NCBI RefSeq assembly: GCF_025602895.1 | Contig: NW_026516209.1 | Location: 744,001-808,000 of the forward strand | Reading direction: 5' to 3' | Length of the DNA stretch: 64,000 nucleotides | Origin: Polychytrium aggregatum | Taxonomy: Eukaryota > Chytridiomycota > Chytridiomycetes > Polychytriales | Part shown: positions 43,568 to 55,218 of the stretch, piece after piece | How the letters are laid out: every line of letters starts with the position of its first letter | How positions within the stretch are numbered: position 1 is the stretch's first letter | Notes under the pieces: generated by a model | The model's database searches: none | What the model was told of the DNA's origin: nothing | What the model saw: only the letters and a program-made list of their open reading frames with translations | Translations under genes and position numbers: made by a program

Positions 43568-43895
43568 TTATCGGCAAGCCTCGAGCTGGACGAAAGGGCT
43601 GCGATCCAACCCGAACAACATATGTTTCTGGAACCGCTGCACATCGTGAGCAATCTCGCCAATCATGTTGTGTTTGGCTGATGCTCCTGTGTAGTGTTGT
43701 GGGTTGGGAAGGCTCCCCGGGCGAATGATGTCGATCGGCGGCCGCACTGGCATGATGGACTGGGCCGATGAGATGTCGACTGCAGAGATATTGGACTGGC
43801 TTCACGGGGCGGACTGACTCCATGGGACGGACACCCAGGGAGACGATGTTACCCACTTGGTCGTTGCTTGTGTCTGAAGTTAGGATCTGTGCCAT
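43568..43895 (-). CDS. Small orphan protein directly upstream of the WDR49-like gene
   Basis: Two-exon model, 43895-43853 and 43779-43568, with a 73-nt intron (donor GTAACA, acceptor CTCTGCAG) and phase 1 conserved, encoding 84 residues. Recognisable features are a PVRPPIDIIRPGSLPNPQHY stretch and an amphipathic segment AHDVQRFQKHMLFGLD. No signal peptide, helix bundle or known domain is seen. The stop is only 57 bp before the start of the WDR49-like gene on the same strand, which is very tight for a fungal gene pair. It might be a small axonemal protein sharing expression with its neighbour, or an alternative 5' region of that gene, though its stop codon argues against the latter. An unspliced frame from the same Met runs to 43512 and is the competing model. 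Confidence 0.5.
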
Positions 43896-44421
43896 GACTA
43901 TTTCAGCACGATGAACATCCCACTCAAGTCAACCGACCCTGTCCGCCCAGTCCGCCACGCTTGATCCCGATGCTGCAATATGGATCTTGCGGTCAACGAA
44001 CGAACCCAGCATGTCTCAATCGAAAGAACCATTGCTGATCATGGCTGATCGTGTATTCTGGACTGTGATCCCGAGCTGGTGCAGCCAAGGCCAGAGGGGA
44101 TGCCGCAACCTCCGGCCCTTGAGGTGACGGTTTGTTCGAATCATTGATTGCATGTCCGCGGGTTCCACCGAGGACAGAGCCGTATCCTGTTCGAAATTGC
44201 ACAAGCTGGACGCCGATCGCTGGACAGCGGTGGAGGCGGTGCGGTAACTCCGCGGATCGATGGGAGGCTTCTGGGGATCAGTGCGGATGATGAATGGGAG
44301 GTTGATGGCGTAATCGAGACAGAGGTAGTGTTGCTTGCTCCGGGCCGAGCTGGTACCAGAGGGAACAACTTCAAAAGTAGATACAGAAGACGACGTGCGA
44401 CGGGAGGCGGGTATAACACAT
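43896..44421. other. Intergenic DNA
   Basis: Probably the promoter of the small orphan and the 3' flank of the 68-residue protein gene. No gene or repeat supported. Confidence 0.55.
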
Positions 44422-44796
44422 TCATAGAACAGCTGATCGCAGCGTCTTGAGATCCCGGGCGCTCAAGTCGGTTTTTTTGATGGTGATTCTGCAGGGCGAG
44501 GCGAGAGCAGGTTGAGCTGTGGGTTCCACCGGCGTTGCGAGTCGAGCAGAGCGGACTACGGCTCCATACCAGCGAGATCGCATTGATGGGCCAGGCCGAT
44601 GCCTCTCTAGATGCCTCTCTAGGGCGACGAGCCCGTAGATCAACGATATGCCTTACCTGTCTGTTTCGGTCTTGTAGTAGGAACGCCCAAACATGAACAG
44701 CCAGTAGAGCACAGGCAGACAATGCAGGAAGATGATGAAGTGGATGATCGACCAGCCCACGTCCTCGGGTGTTTCGTCAATGTCGTGGTCGGCCAT
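44422..44796 (-). CDS. Small single-pass membrane protein, 68 residues, unrecognised
   Basis: Exons 44796-44658 plus base 44657 (donor GTAAGG) and 44488-44422 (acceptor CCTGCAG) close in phase at an Arg codon, giving 68 residues. A short acidic N-terminus (ADHDIDETPED) is followed by one helix, roughly IIHFIIFLHCLPVLYWLFMF, then a basic C-terminus (KTETDR, TIKKTDLSARDLKTLRSAVL). Orientation by the charge rule would place the C-terminus in the cytosol. Ending at the in-frame stop just after the donor would give 47 residues; the spliced form is preferred because the donor is consensus and the extension has coding-like composition. Size and layout are like fungal/animal small integral membrane proteins, but no family is assigned. 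Confidence 0.55.
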
Positions 44797-45822
44797 GGAG
44801 TCCAGTAACTCAACTTGGGTATGGTTCCCAGCATGCCACGGCAGCTTGGAGGAGAGTGGGATGACAGGCATTGGGAGGGCTTTCGAGAGGCCGGATGGAC
44901 GGAAGGATGGCAGAGGGGAGAGGAGTGAGCCAAGGAAAAGCTGCGAGCGGAAAGAAATGCGAGCACGACGAGGACGACCCGACGCACGCTGATTGGCCGG
45001 CAGGACGATGACGTCGCCCGAGCGCATCATGTCTGTGGTTTGGAGGCCGTGGTGGCCATCGACTGCAACGCAGCAGCACCGAAGCGTATGGTGCGGAAGG
45101 CATCGGGGGGGGGTGCACAGTGCGCAGGTGCATCGGAATGCACAGCTAGAGACATCAGAACTATCGGATAAGCCCCACGGTCCATCGCCCTGGTGGTGCA
45201 TTTGCTGGCTTGAGCGATCGATTCGCGAACCGAAACATGCGTGTGAGAGCTCCCTGGACGGCGCTGGCTCTCCGCCGGCTGCTGCAGAACTACCGCCTGC
45301 CTGGCCAGGGACGGGCATGGCACAAGGTTTTCGTTCCGCCCCAGAGTCGCTTGCCCCTTCCACCGGCAGCTTGCGCCGCTGCTTCTCAGTAGTGACGCTG
45401 GAGCGCAGGGAAAGTAGACAGGGTAGCCGGAAGGGCGGGCAGCCCCACAAGCGGACCGCAGAGCTTCCTCGATCTCAAGCGGGAATTGGCGCCAGAGAAG
45501 CATTTCTCTGCACCGCCCGATCCATACAAATGACATCCACATTGCGCCGACAGCCATGAGCGTCCCGGCGTCGGTACCTGGAACAAGTTGATCGCCCTGG
45601 GGCTGCCTGGTTTGACTCCTGGGAGGCCGTCGCATCTGCTTCCACGCATTACGTTGCGAGTACGGCACTTGATCGGCAGATTAAGAGCGAGTGCACCGAA
45701 ACCTCGCCCAAGCGCATCGCACGCACGCATACCAACGCAGAGTATCGACACCAAAGACCAAGTTGATTCGCAGAGCTGCAGTCGGACGTTGAAGACCAGC
45801 CCAACTCCACAGAGCGACGGCA
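44797..45822. other. Divergent promoter region
   Basis: About 1 kb between the divergent starts of the 68-residue protein and the translocator-like gene. Overlapping open frames on both strands have no supporting motif. No repeats of note. Confidence 0.6.
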
Positions 45823-47319
45823 ATGATTCTCAAGAATATGACCACCGCGGCGGACTCGCTTTTATGGCTTCTCTTTTACTTCTCCGTCAACCTGACGCTC
45901 ACGATCCACAACAAGGCCGTCCTGCAGCTCTATCGCTTCCCGTTTCCATGGACACTTACAGCCATCCACATCATGTGCAGCACGCTGGGCTGCTCGGCGT
46001 TGTCGGCCTTTGGGGTATTCCGGCCCGTGGCGTGCAGCCCCAGAGACATGATCAAGATCCTGGGCTTTTCGATCCTCTACACCGTCAATATCGCAGTCTC
46101 CAACATCAGCCTGAGCATGGTTACCGTCCCGGTGAGTAAGCAGCCGAGATACACTGGGATCAGAATGCCTCTGGCCGGTGATTGCGTGCCCCATGGCTAT
46201 AATTCCGAATCCGGGCCTACGATGAGACTGTGGGATCATGGGGTGGGATTGTGGGAGCAGGGTACGAGAGCAGCATGCGGGATGGGATGGGATGGGATGG
46301 GAATGCGGGGCTCACAACACAACTTACGCCTTCCACTTGCCATCGCCAGTTTCACCAAGTGGTGCGGTCGATTGCCCCAATCGTCACCATGGTCCTATCA
46401 TCTCTGTTTTGGAGACACTCGCACGGCACCAAGACATGGATATCCGTGCTGCCGGTAACTGATCCCACTGCCGCAGCATCCCACCGCATCTGCCCCCACT
46501 GCAATCTAGCGTCTCACGGCGTCTGGGGTCGCTGCTTCGGACGTCTAACTCGATCCTTGCTATCAAACACACCCACAATTGCATACAGACCATTGTCGGA
46601 GTGTCGCTCACGACTTTGGGCGACTACGACTACACTTCGGCCGGCTTGATCCTGACCATCTTGGGCACGGTCTTGGCCTCGCTCAAGACAATCTTGACCA
46701 ACAAGCTCCAGGTTAGCGACCGGTCTTCCCAAAAGGCCAAGCTCGGTCCTCTAGATCTGCTCTACATCATGTCCCCTCCAGCGCTCGCCCAGACGCTGGT
46801 CTATGTCTATGCAAGTGGCGAATTCGCGACCTTGTCCGAGTACTGGGCAGATCCGGGACTCCGTCGATCGAGTCTGCTCGGCGCCCTTGTCTTCAACGGA
46901 TCGATTGCCTTTGCCCTCAACTTTGTGAGCTTCACTGCCAACCGGAAGCTAGGGCCCCTCATGATGGGTGTTGCTGGTGAGTGAATTGTAGCGCGAGTCG
47001 GCATCCAGGAACCGCAAGGTCGGAGGAATCGGTTGTGTCTGTGGTCTCTCTTCCCCGACTCATCCGGCCGTCGCTACCGTATCCACGAACGACACCGACA
47101 CCGACACCATCGCCACCAACGCCGACAGCAAACATGAAGCAAGTGCTCTCGGTCGGGCTGGCGGTTGCCGTGTTTGATTTGCGCATCGGCGCTATCAATG
47201 CGTTGGGCATCGTCCTGACGCTCGCTGGCGGAGCGGTGTGCACCTACGTCGAGCTGGAACGCAAGAATATCCTGAGCCGGGGCCAGAATGAGCCGATACT
47301 CGTCCTTTCGAAGCCGTGA
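45823..47319 (+). CDS. Triose-phosphate-translocator family (drug/metabolite transporter) protein
   Basis: Exons 45823-46131, 46350-46454, 46589-46976 and 47129-47319 close in phase, 330 residues, about ten hydrophobic helices. TPT family marks are VNLTLTIHNKAVLQLYRFPFPWTLTA (start of the domain, residues about 19-45), NIAVSNISLSMVTVPFHQVV and RSIAPIVTMVLSS around the first join, LILTILGTVLASLKTILTNK, and NMKQVLSVGLAVAVFDLRIG with NALGIVLTLAGG at the C-terminus. Family members carry phosphorylated sugars or nucleotide sugars; fungal ones generally sit in the Golgi or ER. The substrate cannot be read from sequence. The first helix directly follows MILKNMTTAADSLL, so the start is firm. No di-lysine signal is present at the C-terminus (VLSKP). 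Confidence 0.9.
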
Positions 47320-47798
47320 CGCTCGGCCTTGGGATCTTGCGCCAAATCGGCCGGCGTTACTCCATCGAACAGGCTACCATCTCTCTCGAGATGAGTCGCC
47401 AGGAGCTGGACTCTCTCCATGTGTTTGTCCCAAGAATGTCCTCGTGCAGAATGCTTTATTCTGTTGAGTTATAACAATCACGAACAAACGAAAGCGTCCA
47501 GCCGCTTTGGCCAAGGATCAAAGGTAAAGCGAGGCCACAGGGAAGCGGAAGGGCGGGGAGGGAATTTGGGGGCAATCTATGGACAGGGAGAACCCAGCAG
47601 ACAGGCTGCGGAAGAAATGCTTTGACGAGGATTGTATCGGTGGATTTTGAGAAACTCGGGAGGAGAGGGTTTAGCTGGCTTTGAAAAAAAAAAAAGGTGC
47701 AAGCAAAGGCGAACGCAAACAAGACCGAAGAAGGGAGGGGCAAGGGAAGGGTCAAGGGCGGGGGGGGGAAAGTGGGAGGTGCCTGTCGGACTTGGCCA
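47320..47798. other. Convergent 3' flanks
   Basis: Between the translocator-like gene and the tyrosinase gene. Contains an A12 run near 47685 and a G9 run near 47761. Nothing coding. Confidence 0.6.
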
Positions 47799-50700
47799 TT
47801 AGGCGGTAAAGCCGTTGACAGAGTTGAATTGATCGACCCACTGGCGATGCTGCTGCTCCAGCTGGCGCACAAGGTCGTAATCGACCACGCCCATGCCCCA
47901 GGAGTCGGGGAGGGGGCTGCCATAGGCAAGCGGCATCGCAATATCGTCGACAAAGCTGCTGCTGCGGGGGAGCGGCTGCTGGTAGGAAGTGCAAAGAGCG
48001 GCTGCGGACATGGCGTTCGAGATGGTGAGGGGCTCGAAGGACGTGATCGAATCGGAGAGCTGGGCCTGGCCGGGGTTCTTGTTGCCAAAGTAGGTGCCAG
48101 CCTTGGACGGGTTGGCCTGTTGCCAGAGGTCCCAGACACGATCGATGTTGCTGGAAGCGTAGAGCAAGCGCATCAGGGCAAGAGTCGTCAATATTGATGC
48201 CACCACAACGGCCGACTGTGCACGACGGGGGCAGCCAGCCGTGCAAGCACTCGACTTACCCATGGAGCAGGAAGAAAATGGGATCGTTGGGCGAGTAGAG
48301 TGGTGTCAGGTCACCGTTGGGGCCACCGACGCAGACTGGCAAGTCGTATCGCGATATGAGTGTGGAGAGGCAACAGGGTTAGATGGCGATATGAGACATG
48401 CAAACTGGAATCCACTTCCCAACGGGGTTTCAGCGAACGAGGGGCCCGAACATACCGTGGGGATAGCCGTGAACAATCTCCCAGGTGGTACGGAAGCTGT
48501 TGTAGTCCAAGGTGGCGTTGTTGATCAATTGGGTCTGGATTTCGGCGTTGGTCCAGAAGGCGTCGGTAGTGATGGTGGTACCCTGGTCCCACTGTCGCTT
48601 GATGCACTGGCCAGCAAGGTTGCCGTAGAAAATATTGGAGACGGGGTATTTCTTAACCCACTCTGTAGGTAGTCAGGTTGCGTCACATCGTATTAGCACA
48701 GCTCTATCTTGGCCCTGTGTCGTTGTAGACACCTAGGCGCGGCTGTGGGCTGTGGACTAAGCAAGATTCGGATGCGCCGTCTGGTCACGAGCCGTGCGGC
48801 CACCGTCGATGGGAATCGGTGGGATTCACAAAAGCACTCACTGGAGGCAACGCCGTCCTGGAGACAGTAGTTGGTGGTCGAGTCGCCGTTGTGGGTGCCG
48901 AAGGTAGTGGGGTCAAAGATGACCGACTGCGAGGGCTGGTGCGAGTCGGCGCCAAAGTCCCAGTAAGGGAGGAAAACGTTGGGGTCGATGTTCTTCAGAT
49001 GCTGCTCAAAGACGTAGATGAACCATCTGTGCCAGGGGAGGAACGCGGGCTATCGTTGCCGATGGATTGTTGGTGCCCAGGGCCAAGTGAGAAGACAGAG
49101 TGGGGAGATCAGTCAATGTGGACGTGCAGCAACACACTTGACTTGGTCAGAGCAGACGCCTTGAGATGCACTCAAGTGTTCTTGAGGATCAAAGAGTACA
49201 GCCACACATACCACATAATGCGCCGTGAAAGTATTGGTCAGATGGATGTTGACAAAGTCGTCGTAGTCGTAGGTGTTGCCAAAGACATCCTTATTCACGG
49301 TCTTGAGCTGGTTAAGGGCGTTGATGTAGCGCGTGCGTTCGTCCGTGCTCATGTCATACCAGCTCTTGCGAACGCTGACGGTGGGGCAGGACGTGGGCGG
49401 GCGGACAATAAACTGGGGCAAGGTCGGGGCGAATCCAGAGATGCCCACTTGCATCCTCCAGACACCGCCGCAAGTCTCGGCGCTGTTGCCGGAGCAGGCG
49501 ATGTTGCACTGAGACATGGGAACTTGCGTGCCAGCAATGCCGGTATCGCCACCTGGGTTTCCGTAGGACACGCTGTTTCCGCAGCGGCACTCTGTACCAG
49601 CTTCAATGCCGTAGTAGCTGTGGCGAGTGCGGGGGTATAAAATTAGGGATCACACAATAGGCAGGAAACAATCCGCAACAGCGCATTATGCGACAAAGAT
49701 CGTCCAACAGCTAACGGCCACAACAACAGCAACAACAGCAACAACAGCAACAATAGCAACAATAGCTGGGTGTACGTACATATAGTGGTAGTAGCTACAG
49801 AAGGCCTTGCACTTCTCGATCGTCTGGGTGGGGCTGTTTCCGACCTGGACATGACACAGAGGGGATGGGCTATCAGTACGAAGCGCTGGTGCATATCGCA
49901 TGCAGCATACACAAGGCGTCGTGACTGCGCTGGATGATGATGGCTTACCGTGACAAGGTCGCTAATGATACGGGCGCTGTTGTCGATGTAGCAGCCCTCG
50001 CCGAACGAGAGATAGATGGAGATGGCCCAAGGACCGCCACAGAGACTTCCGTCGCGGCAAGGGGTGTTGCAAGTCGAATCGGCCACGATCGAGCCAGCGA
50101 GGATGCTACCACCGTTTCCGGCAGCACTGCCGTAGTTGATGGTGTTGCCGCAGTGGCATTCGCCAGCGATTTCAACACCGGCGTAGGTGAAGTTCTGCGA
50201 AGCACACCAGTTCTGGCAAGGAGCAGGGGAGCTGGTATCGATTTGGTACTAGCGATGGACATATGGCATGAGGGATCAGCTGGAGATTGCGACAGTGGAC
50301 AGCAGGAGCAGTTTCAAAACATCAAGCTGCAATGGCGCTCTGTAAGGAGCAGACTTACGTTGGCAGCACCGCTAAGGACTCTGGAGGGGCTATCCAAGAA
50401 GCAGCCCTGATAGACAGTGTTGGTGACGATAGGCTTGGGCGGAGGGGTGGGCAGCAGAGTGCTGGTACTAGTGGTGGTGGTGGTCTTGGTGGTAGTAGTA
50501 GTAGTAGTGGTAGTGGTGGTGGTGGTGGTGACCGGGACGGTGGTGATCTTGAGACCCGTCAGTCCAACCTGCATCTTCCACGAGCCACCACACAACTGAG
50601 TGCTGTCCCCAACACAGGGGATGTTGCAGCTGCCGGCGGGAGCAAGGGTACCCGCAATGCCAGCCGAGTCACCCGAGGGAAGGTTCTCGTAGACAACACG

Positions 50701-53069
50701 GTTGCCACAGTAGCATTCCTGGCCAGCCTCGACACCAAAGTACCTGTAGTGTTGCATGAGACAATCAAACAGGCGAGACGACACATTATTGCCTGGCGAT
50801 GATCGGCATCAGCAAACTCAGCAGCTAGTCATCGGACCCTTGAGTGTCTGTGTCCGTCAACTTACGCGGCGCCTTGAGACAGACAAGTGCTCTTGCATTG
50901 GCTGGCACTCAGTCCGAGAGGGTTCTGTCCAATCGATTCACAGACAGCGTGATGAGTCTCGGTTATTGCTGGCTGTCTCAGGTCCATGCAATATCTCGAT
51001 TCTATGTCCTGTCATTGCTACTTACGTTGGTGACCTTGCGGAGATCGCGAGCCGAGTCGTCGTAGTAGCAACCTTCGACCGAGGCAAAGTAGACCGAGGC
51101 AAGCCAGCCACCACCACAGCTGGTGGTGCCATCGCCAGGGCAAGGAGTGCTGCAGCGAGAGTCAGCGACAAGAGTGCCGACGACACTGCCATCGTTCAAG
51201 CCGGAGGGAGTGCCGGAGCTGAGCTGCTGGCCACACCAGCACTCGGCACCGTTCTCAAGGCCAGCGAATCTGTCGTCAAAGGATCTGGGTCAGATGGCCG
51301 CGCGGAATGACATTGAATGGCGCCGGGTGTGATACAACGGCAACTTACTCGTAGCCAGACTTGAGGCACTGGAGCTGGCAGTTGGGGATGGTGAGGGGGG
51401 AGACGCTCTGGAGCAAACGTGGAGAGACCGTTGTCAGGATTGACGGTTGGGGCACGACATTGATGGTGAAGCATTACACTGAGCCGAACCCAGAGGTCCG
51501 AGGAACTGCTGGTGAGAGCGGCGACAATACTCACGACTTTGGTGGAAAGGAGACGGCTGGGACCATCGGCGTAGCAGCCAAGATAGGGTGAAACGGGGGG
51601 CAGGTTGGTGGGGGTGGGCTTGGAGGAAGTGGTGGTGGTGGTGGTGGTCTTGGTAGTAGTAGTAGTAGTAGTGGTAGTGGTGGTGGTGGTGGTGACCGGG
51701 ACGGTGGTGATCTTGAGACCCGTCAGTCCAACCTGCATCTTCCACGAGCCACCACACAGCTGAGTGCTGTCCCCAACACAGGGGATGTTGCAGCTGCCGG
51801 CGGGAGCAAGGGTACCCGCAATGCCAGCCGAGTCACCCGAGGGAAGGTTCTCGTAGACAACACGGTTGCCACAGTAGCATTCCTGGCCAGCCTCGACACC
51901 AAAGTACCTGTAGTGTTGCATGAGACAATCAAACAGGCGAGACGACACATTATTGCCTGGCGATGATCGGCATCAGCAAACTCAGCAGCTAGTCATCGGA
52001 CCCTTGAGTGTCTGTGTCCGTCAACTTACGCGGCGCCTTGAGACAGACAAGTGCTCTTGCATTGGCTGGCACTCAGTCCGAGAGGGTTCTGTCCAATCGA
52101 GTCAGAGGCAGCGTGATGAGTCTCGGTTGTCGCTGGCTGTCTCAGGTCCATGCAATATCTCGATTCTATGTCCTGTCATCCCTACTTACGTTGGTGACCT
52201 TGCGGAGATCGCGAGCCGAGTCGTCGTAGTAGCAACCTTCGACCGAGGCAAAGTAGACCGAGGCAAGCCAGCCACCACCACAGCTGGTGGTGCCATCGCC
52301 AGGGCAAGGAGTGCTGCAGCGAGAGTCGGCGACAAGAGTGCCGACGACACTGCCATCGTTCAAGCCGGAGGGAGTACCGGAGCTGAGCTGCTGGCCACAC
52401 CAGCACTCGGCACCGTTCTCAAGGCCAGCGAAACTGAAGCGAGCAGAGTGTGAGTCGAACCGAGCGAGACCGCCGATATTGTTGTGCAGTTCAGACGGGA
52501 ATCGAGGCGGATGGCTACGTACACATATCCAGCTTGCACACAGGCGACCTGGCAATTGGGGATGGTGAGGGTCGAAACGCTCTGGGACGATCGAAAGGCA
52601 CCAGGGTCAGCATCGAGGGCATGAGCTCTTGGGCAGGAAGCGAGTGGACAATCGGACGCAAAAGGACAGTGCCGCTGAGTCGGTCGCTGCAAATGCTGGA
52701 GTACGAGCGGGCAATACGCACAACTTTGGTGGAGAGAATGCGGCTGGGGCCGTCGGCAAAACATCCGACGTAGGTGGAAGCAGCCGCTGAAGAGCGCAAG
52801 AGACAGAAACAGCATCGGCATCGGCGTCAGTATCGGCATCGGTATCGACAGTCGAGTGACATCGGATCGTGGGTGCCCAGCCGCATCAGCACCCACGGCC
52901 GACGGTATCGTTGGTGGTCGAGCAGCTTCGAGGTGATGTTTGATGGTCAAGACGCCTCAAGACGCTTGACAACCCGACCCAAGTCTTGCCTTCTCCCACC
53001 TGAGACAACAGCGGCATTGGCAGCAGCGGCCGCGGCAACCGACACCCAAAACTTGTTGCTGGACGGCAT
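47799..53069 (-). CDS. Secreted tyrosinase with six WSC domains
   Basis: Seventeen exons, all phases closing, 1076 residues: 53069-53000, 52786-52722, 52581-52523, 52433-52190, 52088-52030, 51907-51535, 51407-51349, 51269-51026, 50924-50866, 50743-50359, 50248-49949, 49844-49780, 49617-49212, 49049-48842, 48662-48456, 48335-48260 and 48150-47799. A signal peptide (FWVSVAAAAAANAAVVSA) is followed by six Cys-rich WSC carbohydrate-binding domains in three pairs, separated by Thr-rich mucin-like linkers (about residues 230-270 and 435-480). Typical WSC marks are GCFADGPSR, CWCGQQLSSG and C.GDGTTSCGGG. The C-terminal tyrosinase domain (about 725-1076) has copper-A histidines in NIHLTNTFTAHY and FLPWHRWFIYVFEQHL, and copper-B histidines in TTWEIVHGYPHG and NDPIFFLLHGNIDRVWDLWQ. 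It oxidises phenols to quinones, presumably at the cell wall or on chitin/glucan surfaces for melanin or cross-linking. Exons 4-6 and 8-10 are near-identical copies. Confidence 0.92.
50471..52433. repeat. Tandem segmental duplication inside the tyrosinase gene (two units, 1164 bp offset)
   Basis: Unit one is about 50471-51269 and unit two about 51635-52433. By eye the units differ at only a handful of positions, introns included. Each unit covers a Thr-linker end, the second part of one WSC domain and all of the next. The intervening 365 bp also align in layout but are diverged. Confidence 0.9.
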
Positions 53070-54565
53070 TGATGCGCGAGCCAGCGGGGTCTAGGAAACA
53101 GGAATCAGCAGCAAACGGAGGAGCGAGGGAGGGGAAGGGATCTTGTGGTCTATGTCCTCGGAACATTCGTATCAGGGCCACCATCGGGTTTATATCGGCG
53201 CTCAGTGCCAGGCAACCGCACGATGGCGAGCCCGAACCTGGAGCGCTTGCCGCTGTCCGTAAACTGTTACTGTGGACTGCGAGAGCGGCCAGACACCACT
53301 TGGGACGCGAAACACGCGGTGCGCCCGGCGAGCTGACCAATGGCCGCGGCGGTGTCGCGCACAGGCCTTCCAAATGCAACAAGCGCCCTGGCGATGCGCG
53401 CTGGCGCGGGCTTGCTGTCGCGTGCCCGACTCGCACAACACAGCCGGGGAACCAGCACACGGCAGCACATGGTCTGGCAGCGCTGTGGCGGGCGTGTGGG
53501 CTGGCTCTGGGCTGTGATGGGCTGTGATTCATCGGCAGTCGCGCTCGGCGCGCTGCTGGGCACCGGGTCGCACACGGCCCTGGCCCACGGCGAGCTGCGG
53601 GTGTGTGGAGCAGGGCCACACAAGCTGTCTCTGTGTTGACTGCCGGAAAGGGTTGGCTGCAGCAAAGGAGTCGGCTGCAAGCCACAAATCGTGGAGTCAC
53701 AGCCCCAGCCGGCCTGCTGGCCCCGCGACTGCCCTGGCTGCTCTGATCGAGAGCGCAAGACAAGCCAGGAGCGAGCAGGGGCGGCCCAGACGAGGTCCTC
53801 GCAGAGGCCGAATCCGTGCTTCTGCGCGGCGGAAAAAGACCCGAGCTGTTGCGGCTGTGCAGCCAAAGTCAGCGCGGCCCGACAGCGACTGTGTCGGCAA
53901 GCCGGCCCAGCACGCAGCTCCTGGCGATCCAGACCCTTGGCCAATGGCGTAATCACCGCAGACGGCGCCTCAGCACGCCCTGAACCGGCCCAGAGTGGAC
54001 GACATGACCACCAAGCAGCCGCGGCTGTGCTGGAGACAGCGAGGGCGGGGTGCTTCTCTTGGCGTGGGCCCATGAATCTCGCTCGGTGGGGAGCGACAGG
54101 CCACCCCGTACCTATCCGCGATCGAGCAGCGGCGTCTCTGACCCTGTCATTATAGAGAATGCGGATGGGGGGGGGAAAGACCACCAACGCAAATTGAGAC
54201 TCTGAGCATCCGTGCTCGAAGATTGAGTGGGACTGTATTTTATTGGATTGCGTGTAGGATGCGTCGTATGAAACAGTCAAAGCCAAAAAGAATAATAATA
54301 GAGATCCGGTCAGATCCAGCACCTCAACCGTTTGGTGCTTTGTCCGTGTCGGTATGGTTTATGGAGAGGCGGCTATCGTGCCGGAGAGCCAAGGGGCTGC
54401 GGCATGGACAGCCTATCATCAATGGTTTGGTTTGCGGTGGCCAGTGGCGGCAGTGTCCCGACGGCAGCGCCGTGCCTACAGGCTAGCCATTTTGGCCTTG
54501 GATTATCAGAGCCCCGTTGGCTCAGGGCCAGGTCGGGAGCAGAGGGCATGTGTGCTGCAGTTCGT
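53070..54565. other. Intergenic DNA upstream of the tyrosinase gene
   Basis: About 1.5 kb, very GC-rich from 53200 to 54100, then A/T-rich with AATAATAATAG near 54291, which is likely the 3' UTR of the minus-strand STF2-like gene. Long open frames on both strands (for example 53267-54322) have no domain and skewed Arg/Ala/Ser composition, so none is called. Confidence 0.55.
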
Positions 54566-55218
54566 TCAGCCGTGGATGCGACGGAAGGTCTCTTCGTCGA
54601 TGGTCTGGAGGATAATTGCCGCGTGAGAAAAGGACCGATGTGCTCGTGGATGCCGATGGACGTGCCAACGATTTGCATGCAAGCATGCAAGCAAGCAACC
54701 GCCGACGGGTGCGCACGAGGCTAGAAGACCAACCCAGGTCAACCCAGACCAACCCGGGCTGGCCAGACACGGGCCGTCCATGACCCCACGTTTCCATGAC
54801 CCTTCCCCGCCGCGAGCAAGCACGCGTTGCGGCCCGTTGAGGAGGACTCGACTGACCTGGATCTTGGAGGAGCCGGCTGTGGGCGAGGTGGAGAGCGCAG
54901 ACTCGGCTCCGTCAAAGGCATCCTCATAGTCGTCGGAGGAATAGTCTGCGTGGACGATGCCCCAGTTGCCCTTGCCAGCGCCGTTCTTCTTGGGCAGGCC
55001 GCGGAGATCCTGCAGGCCAGATCTGCAAACCAAACGTGTGCTGTTTGAGCGCCAGAGCAAGAGCGAGAACGAGGGTGTGGCATGGTGCTGGACTGGTTCA
55101 TGAGCGGGTCGGTCTTTCACCGACCGGGCGGGACTCGGCTGTCTGACACCTACCGCTGATAGTGCTTGCTTTGCCGGACAGGGGTGCCACCGACAGTCAC
55201 AACGGAGGGGCGAGTCAT
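54566..55218 (-). CDS. STF2/TMA10-like small stress protein
   Basis: Exons 55218-55154, 55022-54857 and 54604-54566 close in phase and encode 89 residues. The protein begins MTRPSVVTVGG, has KKNGAGKGNWGIVHADYSSD (the GxGKGNWG core of the Stf2/Tma10 group within the HABP4/PAI-RBP1 superfamily) and an acidic middle, and ends TIDEETFRRIHG. Yeast relatives stabilise the F1Fo-ATPase inhibitor complex or associate with ribosomes and help desiccation tolerance. It is hydrophilic with no targeting sequence or helix. Size agrees with the family (about 85 residues). Assignment rests mainly on the short core motif and overall layout. Confidence 0.65.

Noticed and set aside
53267-54322. 351-codon open frame on the minus strand
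   Set aside because: GC-rich region where all frames are open; product lacks any motif and has low-complexity Arg/Ala/Ser composition.
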